Positions 1-5,376 of a stretch of 5,835 bases of DNA are shown in pieces. Numbering within the stretch: position 1 is the stretch's first letter; the number at the start of each line of letters is the position of its first letter. Source of the DNA: an uncultured Bacillota bacterium (GTDB lineage: Bacteria > Bacillota_I > Bacilli_A > RF39 > UBA660). The stretch covers positions 1 to 5,835 of the forward strand of contig CAMXBB010000095.1 of assembly GCA_947179265.1 (NCBI GenBank), in the 5' to 3' direction. The translations under genes and the position numbers were made by a program. The notes beneath the pieces were generated by a model. It saw only the letters and a program-made list of their open reading frames with translations. It ran no database searches and had not been told where the DNA came from.

Positions 1-2
1 CT

Positions 3-1181
3 GATATATATAAATCAATAGATGATAATGCTCTATTCTTTAGTTCAAAGGTGTTGAGTGCTTTTCAAAAAAATAATCTAAGTGAAGCATGTTTTTCTTC
101 AACAACTGGATATGGATATAGCGATTTAGGTAGAGATACTATTGAAAAAATATATGCTTGCATATTTGGAAGTGAAGCTGCGTTGGTACGTAATCAATTT
201 GTATCAGGATCTCATGCACTATCAGTAACCCTTTTTGGATTATTAAGACCTAATGATCTTTTATTGAGTATTTCAGGAACTCCATATGATACATTACATG
301 AAGTTATTGGGATAAAGGATAATCCATCATCATTAAAATCATTTGGAATCAAATATGATGAAATTGATTTGGTAGATAATGACTTTGACTATAAAAAAAT
401 TGAAGAGTACTTAAAGAAAACAAAAGTAAAAGTTATTGAGATTCAAAGAAGTAAGGGATATTCAACAAGAGATAGTTTAACAATTGATAAGGTAAGTAAA
501 GTTATTGATTTAATAAAGAAAATAGATAAAGATATTATTGTAATGATTGATAATTGTTATTGTGAATTTGTTGAGAGAGTTAGTCCAATTGAAGTAGGCG
601 CTGATGTATGTGTAGGTTCATTAATAAAAAATTTAGGTGGCGGAATTGCTCCTAATGGTGCTTATGTAGTTGGAAAAGAAAAACTAATTGAATTGGTAGG
701 AGAAAGACTTACTTTACCTGGAGAGGGTATGGAAGTTGGACCAACTTTAGGTGTTAACAAGAGTTTATTACAAGGGTTATTTTTTGCTCCTTCTGTTGTA
801 GCATCATCTCTTAAAACAGCTATTTTAACAAGTGCTGTTATGGAACATTTAGGATATAATGTAAGTCCAAGATATGATGAAGCAAGAGCTGACATTGTTC
901 AAAACATTATATTTAATGCCCCTGAAAAGTTAATTAAATATGTTCAAGGAATTCAAGCTGGATCTCCAGTTGATTCGAATGCTTTACCACTTCCGTGGGA
1001 TATGCCAGGATATACAGATCAAGTAATAATGGCGGCAGGAGCATTTACTCAAGGAAGTAGTATTGAATTATCTTGTGATGGACCACTAAGAAGTCCTTAT
1101 ATAGCTTATCAACAAGGTGGACTAACATATGAATATGGAAAACTTGGATTGATTAAGGCCATAGAATTTTTGAATAAATAA
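3..1181 (+). CDS. Methionine gamma-lyase family PLP enzyme (YnbB-like, 'aluminum resistance' family), 5' truncated
   Basis: This is a PLP-dependent fold-type I enzyme of the Met_gamma_lyase ('aluminum resistance', YnbB-like) family. The frame is open to the left edge, with 16 sense codons before the GTG at 51. That GTG is therefore internal, and about 20-30 N-terminal residues are missing compared with the roughly 420-residue family. Family marks, numbered from the GTG codon, are STTGYGYSDLGRD (17-29), ALVRNQFVSGSHALS (44-58), GLLRPNDLLLSISGTPYDTL (63-82) and SLIKNLGGGIAPNGAYVVG (190-208). Lys193 in the last motif (codon 627-629) is the expected Schiff-base lysine. MIDNCYCEF (165-173) supplies the expected PLP-pyridine aspartate. 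The protein is presumably cytosolic. The name implies a C-S lyase acting on a sulfur amino acid, but the substrate is not settled for this family and cannot be read here. In many Bacillota this gene lies near hfq or glnR; no such neighbour is visible here. Family assignment is firm; reaction is uncertain. Confidence 0.93.
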   Translation, partial: DIYKSIDDNALFFSSKVLSAFQKNNLSEACFSSTTGYGYSDLGRDTIEKIYACIFGSEAALVRNQFVSGSHALSVTLFGLLRPNDLLLSISGTPYDTLHEVIGIKDNPSSLKSFGIKYDEIDLVDNDFDYKKIEEYLKKTKVKVIEIQRSKGYSTRDSLTIDKVSKVIDLIKKIDKDIIVMIDNCYCEFVERVSPIEVGADVCVGSLIKNLGGGIAPNGAYVVGKEKLIELVGERLTLPGEGMEVGPTLGVNKSLLQGLFFAPSVVASSLKTAILTSAVMEHLGYNVSPRYDEARADIVQNIIFNAPEKLIKYVQGIQAGSPVDSNALPLPWDMPGYTDQVIMAAGAFTQGSSIELSCDGPLRSPYIAYQQGGLTYEYGKLGLIKAIEFLNK

Positions 1182-1188
1182 TATATTT

Positions 1189-1217
1189 TTTTTAATGTTT
1201 ATTGTATAATATATAAT
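1189..1217 (+). promoter_or_regulatory. Candidate sigma-A-type promoter for the amidase gene
   Basis: Two overlapping TATAAT boxes lie at 1205-1210 and 1212-1217. The second has a T-rich -35-like hexamer, TTTTTA (1189-1194), 17 bases upstream. The -35 is poor and the region is AT-rich enough for chance matches. The location, in the only gap before a gene with a good ribosome binding site, favours a promoter. A GGAG at 1222-1225 sits 8 bases before the amidase ATG. Confidence 0.4.
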
Positions 1218-1233
1218 ATACGGAGTTGGTTGT

Positions 1234-2931
1234 ATGAATAAAAAGGTTTTAGTAGTAATCGCTATGTTAGTTATTGGTGTTGGTTTTATCATCAGTATGT
1301 CTATTGATGATGTAAAAGATGAAGATAAAAGTTTCAATATTACTAAAAGTGAAATAATAAATAATAAGATAAGTGTTGAATATGATGCTGCATCTAGTTC
1401 AAATAATTATTTAATAGAGATAACTAGTAATGATAATATTGTTTATAAAACGACAACTAATAAAACTAGTTTTGAGGTTGAATTAGATAACTTGATTAAT
1501 GGTACAGAATATGTATTATCAGTTTATGCTGATTTAGGAAATGAAAAGACTAAAAAGGCTTTAAATGAATATCGTTTTGTATGGAATAATCCGAGGTTTG
1601 TTCAAGAAACAGTATTATTAGATAATAAAGATTATACGTTAAACATTGATGCTTCTATCAATAATAATAATTATAGTGTAACAATTTTTGAAAATGATAA
1701 AGAGATTTTAAAAGAAAGCTTAGACAATAATGAATTTGTAATCGCTAAAAAATATTTTGAAAATAAAGAGACTATTTTAACAGCAGCGTTATATAAGGGT
1801 GAGATAAAACTTGATGAGATAAAACTATATAATGGAATAGATCCTTTAACAGATGTGTCTATAAAGTCAATAAAGAATAATGATAGTATAAGCCTTGCTA
1901 ATATTCTATTAGATATTGATGGTGGAGATAATGCGGATTACTATAATGTAAAAATATATCGTGAAAAAACAATGATTAAAGAGTTTAACTCTCATGATAA
2001 AGTTTTGCTTCTATCTAAGAATATGTTTGAATTAGATAAAGCTTATAAAATAATTGTAACTGCTATATGTGGCAAATATACTAGAACTAGTGAAGTAAGC
2101 TTTACCATCAACGAACATGAACAAGTTCCTCCAGTTTATTTATCAAATGATTGGAATAATGTGAAAAAAGGGACTAAATTGGTCTTAAATTGTACAGATA
2201 GCAGTGCCAAAATAATGTATACGATTGATGGAAGCGATCCATTAACAAAAGGCATAGAATATAAGGAACCAATTACAATTAACAATAATATAACTTTAAA
2301 GACTGTTGCTTTATCAAGTGATAAGAAGAAATCTAATAGCATTATAAAAACCTATGAAGTAAAAATCGGTGAAAAAAAGAATTTAGCAGTTTATATAAGT
2401 CCTTCCAACCAATTTAGAAATATTGGCGTATCGGAAGTCGGATATACTAATGAAATGGATGAAATGAATGATCTTTCAAAATATATTATTGAAAGATTAG
2501 AAGAATATGGGGTAAAAGTATATCGTAATAATCCAAGTCAAAAGATAAAAGATTGGGTTAAAGAGAGTAATGAATATAAGGTTGATTTACATTTAGCAGT
2601 TCATTCTAATGCAAGTGATAGTCATGATGAATATGGAACAGAGACTTGGATTCATACTGATTCTTCAAAGACTTTATCTTTAGCAAATACTATTCAAAAA
2701 GGATTAATTTCTATTTATCCATATAAGGATAGAGATGGTTATGATAGAGGAGTTAGATATGCATTAGGAGCTCTAGGAGAAGTTAATGAAGAAAATCTTG
2801 AATTTGGAATATTAATCGAAGTAGCTCATCATGATGATGAAAATGATGCTAAGTGGATAATGGAGAAAAAGAAGGAAATTGGGTACAATATAGCAGATAG
2901 TATTCTAAGATATTATCAAATTATTGAATAG
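1234..2931 (+). CDS. Exported multidomain N-acetylmuramoyl-L-alanine amidase (Amidase_3 type) with Ig/FN3-like and chitobiase C-terminal-type domains
   Basis: This is a predicted peptidoglycan amidase of 565 residues that would cut the bond between MurNAc and the stem L-alanine outside the membrane. Two lysines and a hydrophobic stretch (5-22) form a signal peptide or signal anchor; there is no lipobox and no clear AxA cleavage site. Next come three beta-rich modules, FN3-like at about 35-115 and more degenerate at 120-200 and 203-293. A chitobiase/hexosaminidase C-terminal-type domain follows (about 298-377, with IMYTIDGSDPLTKG). The catalytic domain spans 383-563. Its visible marks are SPSNQ (389-393), Glu407 near EMN (410-412), DLHLAVHSNA (451-460, likely zinc ligand His457), LGEV (514-517) and ILIEVAHHD with DAKW (526-541, likely catalytic Glu529). 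The usual first zinc ligand, the His of the GH motif, is replaced by the SPSNQ segment; from memory this is shared by a clostridial subfamily. A GGAG 8 bases upstream supports the ATG. It lies upstream of two other wall-enzyme genes. Confidence 0.87.
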   Translation: MNKKVLVVIAMLVIGVGFIISMSIDDVKDEDKSFNITKSEIINNKISVEYDAASSSNNYLIEITSNDNIVYKTTTNKTSFEVELDNLINGTEYVLSVYADLGNEKTKKALNEYRFVWNNPRFVQETVLLDNKDYTLNIDASINNNNYSVTIFENDKEILKESLDNNEFVIAKKYFENKETILTAALYKGEIKLDEIKLYNGIDPLTDVSIKSIKNNDSISLANILLDIDGGDNADYYNVKIYREKTMIKEFNSHDKVLLLSKNMFELDKAYKIIVTAICGKYTRTSEVSFTINEHEQVPPVYLSNDWNNVKKGTKLVLNCTDSSAKIMYTIDGSDPLTKGIEYKEPITINNNITLKTVALSSDKKKSNSIIKTYEVKIGEKKNLAVYISPSNQFRNIGVSEVGYTNEMDEMNDLSKYIIERLEEYGVKVYRNNPSQKIKDWVKESNEYKVDLHLAVHSNASDSHDEYGTETWIHTDSSKTLSLANTIQKGLISIYPYKDRDGYDRGVRYALGALGEVNEENLEFGILIEVAHHDDENDAKWIMEKKKEIGYNIADSILRYYQIIE

Positions 2932-2958
2932 GGTGTCGAAAAGGTTTAAATCAAATAT

Positions 2959-2987
2959 TAATCATCATATATTAAGTATGGTGATTA
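2959..2987 (+). promoter_or_regulatory. Hairpin just upstream of the candidate small ORF
   Basis: An 11-bp stem (2959-2969 with 2977-2987, one G-U pair in RNA) closes a 7-base loop 28 bases after the amidase stop. No U-tract follows, so it is not a standard intrinsic terminator. The right arm contains GGTG (2980-2983), the only Shine-Dalgarno-like sequence for the ATG at 2989, so folding could hide that site. Its function is inferred only from position. Confidence 0.35.
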
Positions 2988-3058
2988 TATGGAGGAAACG
3001 AATCAAAAACTAGATAGTATGATTGATGCTTGTGATGAAATATTGAGTATACTTAATA
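2970..3058 (+). repeat. 10-bp perfect inverted repeat, alternative to the upstream hairpin
   Basis: TATTAAGTAT at 2970-2979 is exactly complementary to ATACTTAATA at 3049-3058. The left arm uses the loop and part of the right arm of the 2959-2987 hairpin, so the two structures cannot form together. The right arm lies within the last codons of the candidate small ORF, where a translating ribosome would block it. A chance match in AT-rich DNA is possible. Confidence 0.3.
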
Positions 3059-3075
3059 AATCGACAACCGAGTAA
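2989..3075 (+). CDS. Candidate 28-residue small protein or leader peptide
   Basis: An ATG at 2989 opens a 28-codon frame ending in TAA at 3073-3075, in the gap between the amidase and the first lipoprotein. I do not recognise the product. It has no hydrophobic segment; the middle (residues 7-22, KLDSMIDACDEILSIL) could form an amphipathic helix with Leu, Ile and Met on one face, and there is a single cysteine at 15. It ends 17 bases before the next ATG, a spacing that suits translation within an operon. The ribosome binding site is poor (GGTG at 2980-2983, inside a hairpin stem), which is the main argument against it. It could be a genuine microprotein, a leader peptide affecting expression of the lipoprotein genes, or chance. 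The nearby ATG at 2978 gives only an 11-codon frame. Confidence 0.35.
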   Translation: MEETNQKLDSMIDACDEILSILNKSTTE

Positions 3076-3092
3076 ATGGGAGTTTTGGTTTT

Positions 3093-3791
3093 ATGAAGAA
3101 GGTATTGATTTTAGTTTTTAGTTTTTGTGTGTTAACAGGATGTGGAGTTAGGCGTAGTGAAGAGACTAAATCAATTGCGTTTAAAATACCAAAGATAACA
3201 ACTACTTCTTTAGAATCTGTTGCAACTGAGGAAGCCGAATCTATTACAACTAATAGGTCAACTAGTAAAGTAACGAAAACTACAAGTACGACTAAAAAAT
3301 CTTCTAATGCAAAGATTAAAAAGGTTATGGCAACATCAACTTCTATTAAAAAGGATGATGAAACAGCAACAAAATTTAATCTTACTGAAAAAGATGTGAA
3401 AAATAAGATATTAGAATTAAAAAAGATATACCCAACAGGGACAATTTGGACTAATGAGAATAGAAGATATAGCTTTAAAGCAATAAATAAGACAAATTAT
3501 ACTGGATTAGGTTGTGCGGCCTTTGCCTTTATGGCAAGTGATAGAGTTTTTGGAAATTTACCTGTTAAAGAATCAAATGACTTCAGTAAGATTAGAGTTG
3601 GGGATATTATTCGTTATATGAATAATACACATTCTGTAATTGTTCTAGATGTTCTTTCAGATTCGGTGATAGTTGCTGAGGCAAATGTTTCTTTGCCAGG
3701 ATATGAAAAAGGTGTTGTATATTGGGGAAGAAAGGTTTCAAAACAAGATATTAAGGATACAGGTACTTATATTTATACAAGATGGCCTTAA
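3093..3791 (+). CDS. Lipoprotein with C-terminal CHAP-like (papain-fold) cysteine hydrolase domain, copy 1
   Basis: This 232-residue lipoprotein probably acts on peptidoglycan from the outer face of the membrane. The signal peptide ends in the lipobox LTGC, so Cys17 should be lipidated. Residues 18-96 form a Thr/Ser/Lys-rich linker without clear structure, suited to reaching into the wall. The C-terminal domain (97-232) has the papain-like order: Cys141 in GLGCAAFAF, the block MASDRVFG (147-154), KIRVGDIIRY (166-175), His180 in THSVIVLDV, and Glu196/Asn198 in EAN. The Cys, His, Glu-x-Asn order matches CHAP amidase/endopeptidase domains, although overall similarity to textbook CHAP sequences looks low. 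It is paralogous to the next gene along its whole length; compared with that copy it has Ala rather than Gly between Glu and Asn, plus a short insertion after it (about 199-207). A GGGAG at 3078-3082, 10 bases before the ATG, sets the start. Which bond it cuts cannot be read. Confidence 0.8.
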   Translation: MKKVLILVFSFCVLTGCGVRRSEETKSIAFKIPKITTTSLESVATEEAESITTNRSTSKVTKTTSTTKKSSNAKIKKVMATSTSIKKDDETATKFNLTEKDVKNKILELKKIYPTGTIWTNENRRYSFKAINKTNYTGLGCAAFAFMASDRVFGNLPVKESNDFSKIRVGDIIRYMNNTHSVIVLDVLSDSVIVAEANVSLPGYEKGVVYWGRKVSKQDIKDTGTYIYTRWP

Positions 3792-3823
3792 TATGGTGTA
3801 TAATATCGTATTGGAAGTGTTAT

Positions 3824-4579
3824 ATGAAAAAGTGTTTGATATTAATTATTAGTTTGTTTTTATTAGTTGGATGTGGAAAAAAAGAAACAATTATTTCAGA
3901 GAAAGCTAATGGTGTTATGCATCAAATGAATACTAATTTGGAGGTTACTTCAAATCAGTCTGTAACAAGTGAAGCTGTAAGTACTGAACCCATTGAAATA
4001 ACGAGTTCAACAGAAACTACGTCTACTAGTACAACTATGTCTTTGACTTCATCAACTAGTAAAACAACAACTAAAAAGTCGACAAGTACAACGAAAAAGA
4101 TTACTACAAAGAAGACGACAACTACTACTAAAAAAACGACAACTACTACGAAGAAGATAACTACTAAGACAACAGTTCCAATAGATTTGACGGAGCAAAA
4201 AGCTTATGAAATTTTGTTAAGCTTAAAGAAAGATTATCCCGAAGGAAAGGCATGGGATGATAATACATGGTCTGATTTTCATGGAGGAAATTACTCTGGT
4301 GGATGGGGATGCGTCGGATTTACTTATATGGCAAGTGATCGAGTATTTGGAACGTTACCTGTTAAAAGAATTACTGATTTTTCTAAGATTAGAGTAGGTG
4401 ATATATTTCGCTATCAAAGTTCAAGCTATGGACATTCAGTTATCGTTTTGGAGGTAAAAAGCGATCGCATTGTTGTTGTGGAAGGAAATTGGCAAAAAAA
4501 AGTTCATTGGAATCGTGAAATAACTTTTGATTTTATGAAAAAATATGGCAAATATATCTATACAAGATGGCCAGAATAA
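3824..4579 (+). CDS. Lipoprotein with C-terminal CHAP-like cysteine hydrolase domain, copy 2
   Basis: This is a tandem paralogue of the preceding lipoprotein, 251 residues from ATG 3824. That start is preferred over the in-frame ATG at 3782, which overlaps the previous stop codon and adds 14 residues ahead of the signal peptide. GGAAG (3813-3817) lies 6 bases upstream. The lipobox LVGC predicts lipidation at Cys17. The linker (18-119) becomes a Thr/Lys repeat at 81-117. The CHAP-like domain (122-251) keeps Cys163 in GWGCVGFTY, MASDRVFG (169-176), KIRVGDIFRY (188-197), His204 in GHSVIVLEV, and Glu220/Asn222 in EGNW, then ends in YIYTRWPE like its neighbour. The likely role is remodelling or turnover of the wall close to the membrane. 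The hairpin at 4587-4615 probably closes this unit. A peptidase acting on another substrate, or a catalytically dead binding domain, cannot be excluded, though the intact Cys/His/Glu/Asn set argues against the latter. Confidence 0.8.
   Translation: MKKCLILIISLFLLVGCGKKETIISEKANGVMHQMNTNLEVTSNQSVTSEAVSTEPIEITSSTETTSTSTTMSLTSSTSKTTTKKSTSTTKKITTKKTTTTTKKTTTTTKKITTKTTVPIDLTEQKAYEILLSLKKDYPEGKAWDDNTWSDFHGGNYSGGWGCVGFTYMASDRVFGTLPVKRITDFSKIRVGDIFRYQSSSYGHSVIVLEVKSDRIVVVEGNWQKKVHWNREITFDFMKKYGKYIYTRWPE
4064..4174 (+). repeat. Thr/Lys-coding tandem repeat in the lipoprotein linker
   Basis: This stretch encodes residues 81-117 of the second lipoprotein, almost entirely Thr and Lys with a few Ser and Ile. 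Its clearest unit is 21 bases encoding TTTTTKK: the 14-mer ACGACAACTACTAC occurs at 4115-4128 and again at 4136-4149. The unit length keeps the reading frame, so gain or loss of copies would only change linker length. The first lipoprotein has a shorter, less regular Thr/Lys segment. Confidence 0.7.
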
Positions 4580-4586
4580 GAAAGTT

Positions 4587-4615
4587 TAATAGCAACTAGT
4601 GATTAGTTGCTATTA
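4587..4615 (+). terminator. Perfect 12-bp hairpin after the lipoprotein genes, probable terminator
   Basis: TAATAGCAACTA (4587-4598) and TAGTTGCTATTA (4604-4615) pair perfectly around the loop GTGAT, starting 8 bases after the lipoprotein stop. The sequence that follows is T-rich but broken (TTGACTTTTA), so it would be a weak intrinsic terminator. The same DNA touches the gpsB -35 box, so it could also be a palindromic protein-binding site. Confidence 0.6.
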
Positions 4616-4644
4616 TTGACTTTTATATTAAAAAAAGTTAAAAT
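4616..4644 (+). promoter_or_regulatory. Sigma-A-type promoter for gpsB-rnpB
   Basis: The -35 box TTGACT (4616-4621) and the -10 box TAAAAT (4639-4644) are separated by 17 bases, which is near consensus. Transcription should start around 4651, leaving a leader of about 20 bases that carries the gpsB ribosome binding site. It is the best promoter in the window and begins directly after the hairpin. Confidence 0.75.
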
Positions 4645-4670
4645 TATTTATATAAGAAGGGTGATGTCTC

Positions 4671-5006
4671 ATGTATAATGAAAAAATATTTTTAACACCA
4701 CAAGAAATACTTGAAAAAGAATTTAAAGTTGATGCTAAAGGATATAGACCACAAGAAGTTGATAAATTTCTTGATATGGTTATAAGAGATTATACAGAGT
4801 TCATGAGCATCATAAAAAAATTACAAAATGATAATCGGGTTTTAGCAGAAGATAATGCTAAAATAAAAGCAGAATATCGAAAATTAAAAGCAGTTATTGA
4901 TTCAGCTAATGATTCAGCAGGTGGAAGAGGCAATAATTTTAATAATATCGACCTTCTTAAAAGAATTAGTAATTTAGAAAAAATTGTATACGGGAAAGAG
5001 GAATAA
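4671..5006 (+). CDS. gpsB: Cell-cycle protein GpsB (DivIVA family)
   Basis: GpsB is a small cytoplasmic adaptor at the membrane that docks class A penicillin-binding proteins and helps switch wall synthesis between elongation and division. The 111-residue length fits the family. The N-terminal DivIVA-like domain carries LTPQEILEKEFK (8-19) and GYRPQEVDKFLDMVI (24-38). Tyr25, Asp31 and Asp35, which line the PBP-binding groove in Bacillus subtilis GpsB, are present at the same positions. A coiled coil follows (about 38-77), then a Gly/Asn-rich linker (83-92) and the short C-terminal oligomerisation helix LLKRISNLEKIVYG (95-108), which is diagnostic for GpsB against longer DivIVA proteins. The ATG follows an AAGGGTGAT ribosome binding site (4658-4665), and the promoter at 4616-4644 is well placed. 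The gene directly precedes rnpB, as I recall it does in B. subtilis, and its stop codon lies inside the predicted P1 stem of that RNA. Confidence 0.95.
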   Translation: MYNEKIFLTPQEILEKEFKVDAKGYRPQEVDKFLDMVIRDYTEFMSIIKKLQNDNRVLAEDNAKIKAEYRKLKAVIDSANDSAGGRGNNFNNIDLLKRISNLEKIVYGKEE

Positions 5007-5350
5007 TATCTTTAGGTAAATGCTGCATACTTGATATGTTGAGGAAAGTCCATGCTCGCACAATCTGTGATGATTGTAGTGTTCGTGCTAGGGGAATAAA
5101 TAACCCTAGGTAAGTTAAAGCTTAACGGCTCCGAGGTAGCCTTAAATGGTTATAGTAGGTATAAAAGTGCCAAAGAGACGAGTTCATTTGGAAACGAATG
5201 AGGTGGAACGTGGTAAACCCCGCGAGCGAGAAACCCAAATTTGGTAGGGGAGTCTTCGAAAACGAATGATAAGGGATCGAAGGACCGAAAGGTAGATAAA
5301 TATTTACCACCTAGTAATAGGTACAAAACATGGCTTATTAAGATGTTATT
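5002..5350 (+). ncRNA. rnpB: RNase P RNA, Bacillus type (class B)
   Basis: This is the catalytic RNA of RNase P, which trims the 5' leader from pre-tRNAs. Conserved blocks occur in the expected order: GAGGAAAGTCCATGCTCGCA (5041-5060), AGTGTTCGTGCTAG (5078-5091), GTGGAACGTGGTAAACCCC (5202-5220), GAGCGAGAAACCCAAATTT (5224-5242), the loop GGTAGGGG (5243-5250) whose GGT pairs with the tRNA CCA end, and ACAAAACATGGCTTA (5323-5337). The arrangement matches the B. subtilis RNA rather than the E. coli type. The outer stem P1 is AATAATATCTT (5002-5012) with AAGATGTTATT (5340-5350), 11 pairs with one G-U. That sets the ends to within a few bases and gives about 349 bases, shorter than the roughly 400 of B. 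subtilis. No good promoter is visible just upstream, so it is probably processed from a gpsB transcript. The minus-strand frame at 5122-5310 is an artefact of this RNA. Confidence 0.96.
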
Positions 5351-5376
5351 TTTATTTCATAAAAGGAGTGATACTT

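Noticed and set aside
51..53. GTG as the start of the methionine gamma-lyase family gene
   Set aside because: The frame is open upstream to the left edge and the family has conserved sequence before this point, so the gene is cut by the window.
662..895. Minus-strand open frame of 77 codons
   Set aside because: It lies entirely within the conserved PLP-enzyme gene on the plus strand and its translation resembles no family I know.
1186..1193. T8 run after the first gene as an intrinsic terminator
   Set aside because: There is no GC-containing hairpin before it; only weak AT self-complementarity.
1122..1337. Minus-strand open frame of 71 codons
   Set aside because: It spans the end of one gene, the promoter gap and the start of the next. 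It is low-complexity and AT-driven, with no ribosome binding site I can support.
2136..2342. Minus-strand open frame of 68 codons with a hydrophobic stretch
   Set aside because: It is antisense to the chitobiase-type domain of the amidase; the hydrophobicity is a by-product of the complementary codons.
3048..3053. TATACT as a -10 box for the first lipoprotein
   Set aside because: The only -35-like hexamer (TTGATG, 3023-3028) is 19 bases away and both lie in the candidate small ORF, so the evidence is too weak.
3799..3804. TATAAT between the two lipoproteins as an internal promoter
   Set aside because: The box is perfect but has no -35 at a proper distance, and the base composition makes chance TATAAT likely. 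An internal promoter remains possible but unsupported.
3782..3823. ATG at 3782 as the start of the second lipoprotein
   Set aside because: It overlaps the preceding stop codon and adds 14 residues before a normal lipoprotein signal peptide. ATG 3824 has a ribosome binding site and matches the start of the paralogue.
4987..4992. TATACG at the end of gpsB as the -10 of an rnpB promoter
   Set aside because: It is a poor match to TATAAT and no -35 sits 16-18 bases upstream; processing from the gpsB transcript is simpler.
5122..5310. Minus-strand open frame of 62 codons
   Set aside because: It is antisense to the RNase P RNA, whose conserved blocks explain the sequence.
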